NCBI GenBank assembly: GCA_937898195.1
Contig: CALEJD010000075.1
Location: 1 to 37,906, forward strand
From: an uncultured Clostridia bacterium
GTDB lineage: Bacteria > Bacillota > Clostridia > Oscillospirales > Acutalibacteraceae
Length of the DNA: 37,906 bases
Direction: 5' to 3'
Part shown: in pieces, positions 37,730 through 37,906 of the stretch
How positions within the stretch are numbered: the stretch's first letter is position 1
Layout of the letters: the number at the start of each line of letters is the position of its first letter
Program-made: the position numbers and the translations under genes
Notes under the pieces: generated by a model
The model's input: the letters and a program-made list of their open reading frames with translations, nothing else
Databases searched by the model: none
What the model was told of the DNA's origin: nothing

Positions 37730-37906
37730 ATTATGGCAGGGTGATTGCCTTGAATTGATGAAGAATATTCCCGATGGCTCGGTGGATTTGGTGCTGACTG
37801 ACCCTCCGTATGGCACAACTGCTTGCAAGTGGGATAGCGTTATTCCGTTTGAGCCTATGTGGGAACAGTTAAAGCGAATTGCCAAAAGGGGCGGTGCAAT
37901 CGTTCT
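37716..37906 (+). CDS. DNA methyltransferase, 5' part (continues at base 1)
   Basis: Start of the origin-spanning methylase: MKPIELWQGDCLELMKNIPD, then SVDLVLTDPPYG with the catalytic DPPY motif at residues about 29-32. The last 55 bases duplicate 1-55. See the entry at 1-860 for the rest. Confidence 0.93.
   Translation, partial: MKPIELWQGDCLELMKNIPDGSVDLVLTDPPYGTTACKWDSVIPFEPMWEQLKRIAKRGGAIV
37852..37906. repeat. Terminal direct repeat, right copy (contig closure)
   Basis: Identical to bases 1-55; marks a circular assembly of 37,851 unique bases. Confidence 0.97.

Overview
The window is a complete, circularly closed genome of a small tailed phage. Bases 1-55 are repeated exactly at 37852-37906, so the unique circle is 37,851 bp. 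The contig was opened inside a DNA methyltransferase gene, whose 5' part is at the right end and whose 3' part is at the left end. Every convincing gene lies on the + strand. The AT-rich sequence, strong GGAGG ribosome binding sites, sigma-A type promoters (TTGACA-N17-TAATAT, often with an upstream TG) and the protein families (SPP1-type portal, MuF head protein, LLH holin, XhlA-like protein, YopX, DUF927 helicase, ReqiPepy6 Gp37-like tail protein) point to a siphovirus of a low-GC Firmicute, most likely an anaerobic gut Clostridia member. I found no integrase, excisionase or partition gene. That suggests a virulent phage, although two Cro/CI-type HTH proteins and one operator-like palindrome are present.

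Layout from the tRNA. 36,914-37,309 holds a promoter, a long structured-looking non-coding stretch and a tRNA-Gln(UUG). Next come the small terminase, methyltransferase, large terminase, a lone dATP/dGTP diphosphohydrolase and the portal. The head cluster is then interrupted (3.8-6.7 kb) by a fibre-like protein, an adhesin with 72-bp tandem repeats (BspA/DUF285 type), an endolysin (CHAP) and a holin. It resumes with a MuF protein carrying a C-terminal zinc-metalloprotease-like domain, then scaffold (with its own promoter), capsid, connectors, tail tube, gpG/gpGT chaperone with a -1 frameshift, tape measure, Dit, Gp37-like protein and baseplate/receptor-binding proteins. From 18.1 to 21.0 kb there are an XhlA-like protein, a homing endonuclease, a metallophosphoesterase and a sigma-region-4-like HTH protein.

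21.1-24.7 kb is a separate unit bounded by terminators. It carries a papain-like protein, a glycine-rich cysteine-rich membrane protein, a jelly-roll-like protein and companions whose role I do not recognise. 24.7-30.3 kb is the early region: many tiny proteins, several with zinc knuckles, followed by ERF recombinase, SSB, a GIY-YIG nuclease and an RNA ligase. 30.3-32.9 kb is the replication module: a structured leader with terminator, CHC2 primase and DUF927 helicase, followed by an iteron-like, AT-rich candidate origin. 33.1-36.9 kb is a second accessory operon, with a frameshifted glycosylase-like gene, an HNH-AP2 endonuclease, YopX, and an HTH/zinc-ribbon regulator split exactly at an A_AAA_AAG slippery site.

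The most interesting signals are regulatory. Three promoters are each followed within about 110 nt by an intrinsic terminator, which fits small RNAs or an attenuation/antitermination scheme. One of these leaders has a terminator loop complementary to upstream leader sequence. A -1 shift appears to be needed to make the 35.9 kb regulator. The 21-24.7 kb cassette is the best candidate for an undescribed protein system.
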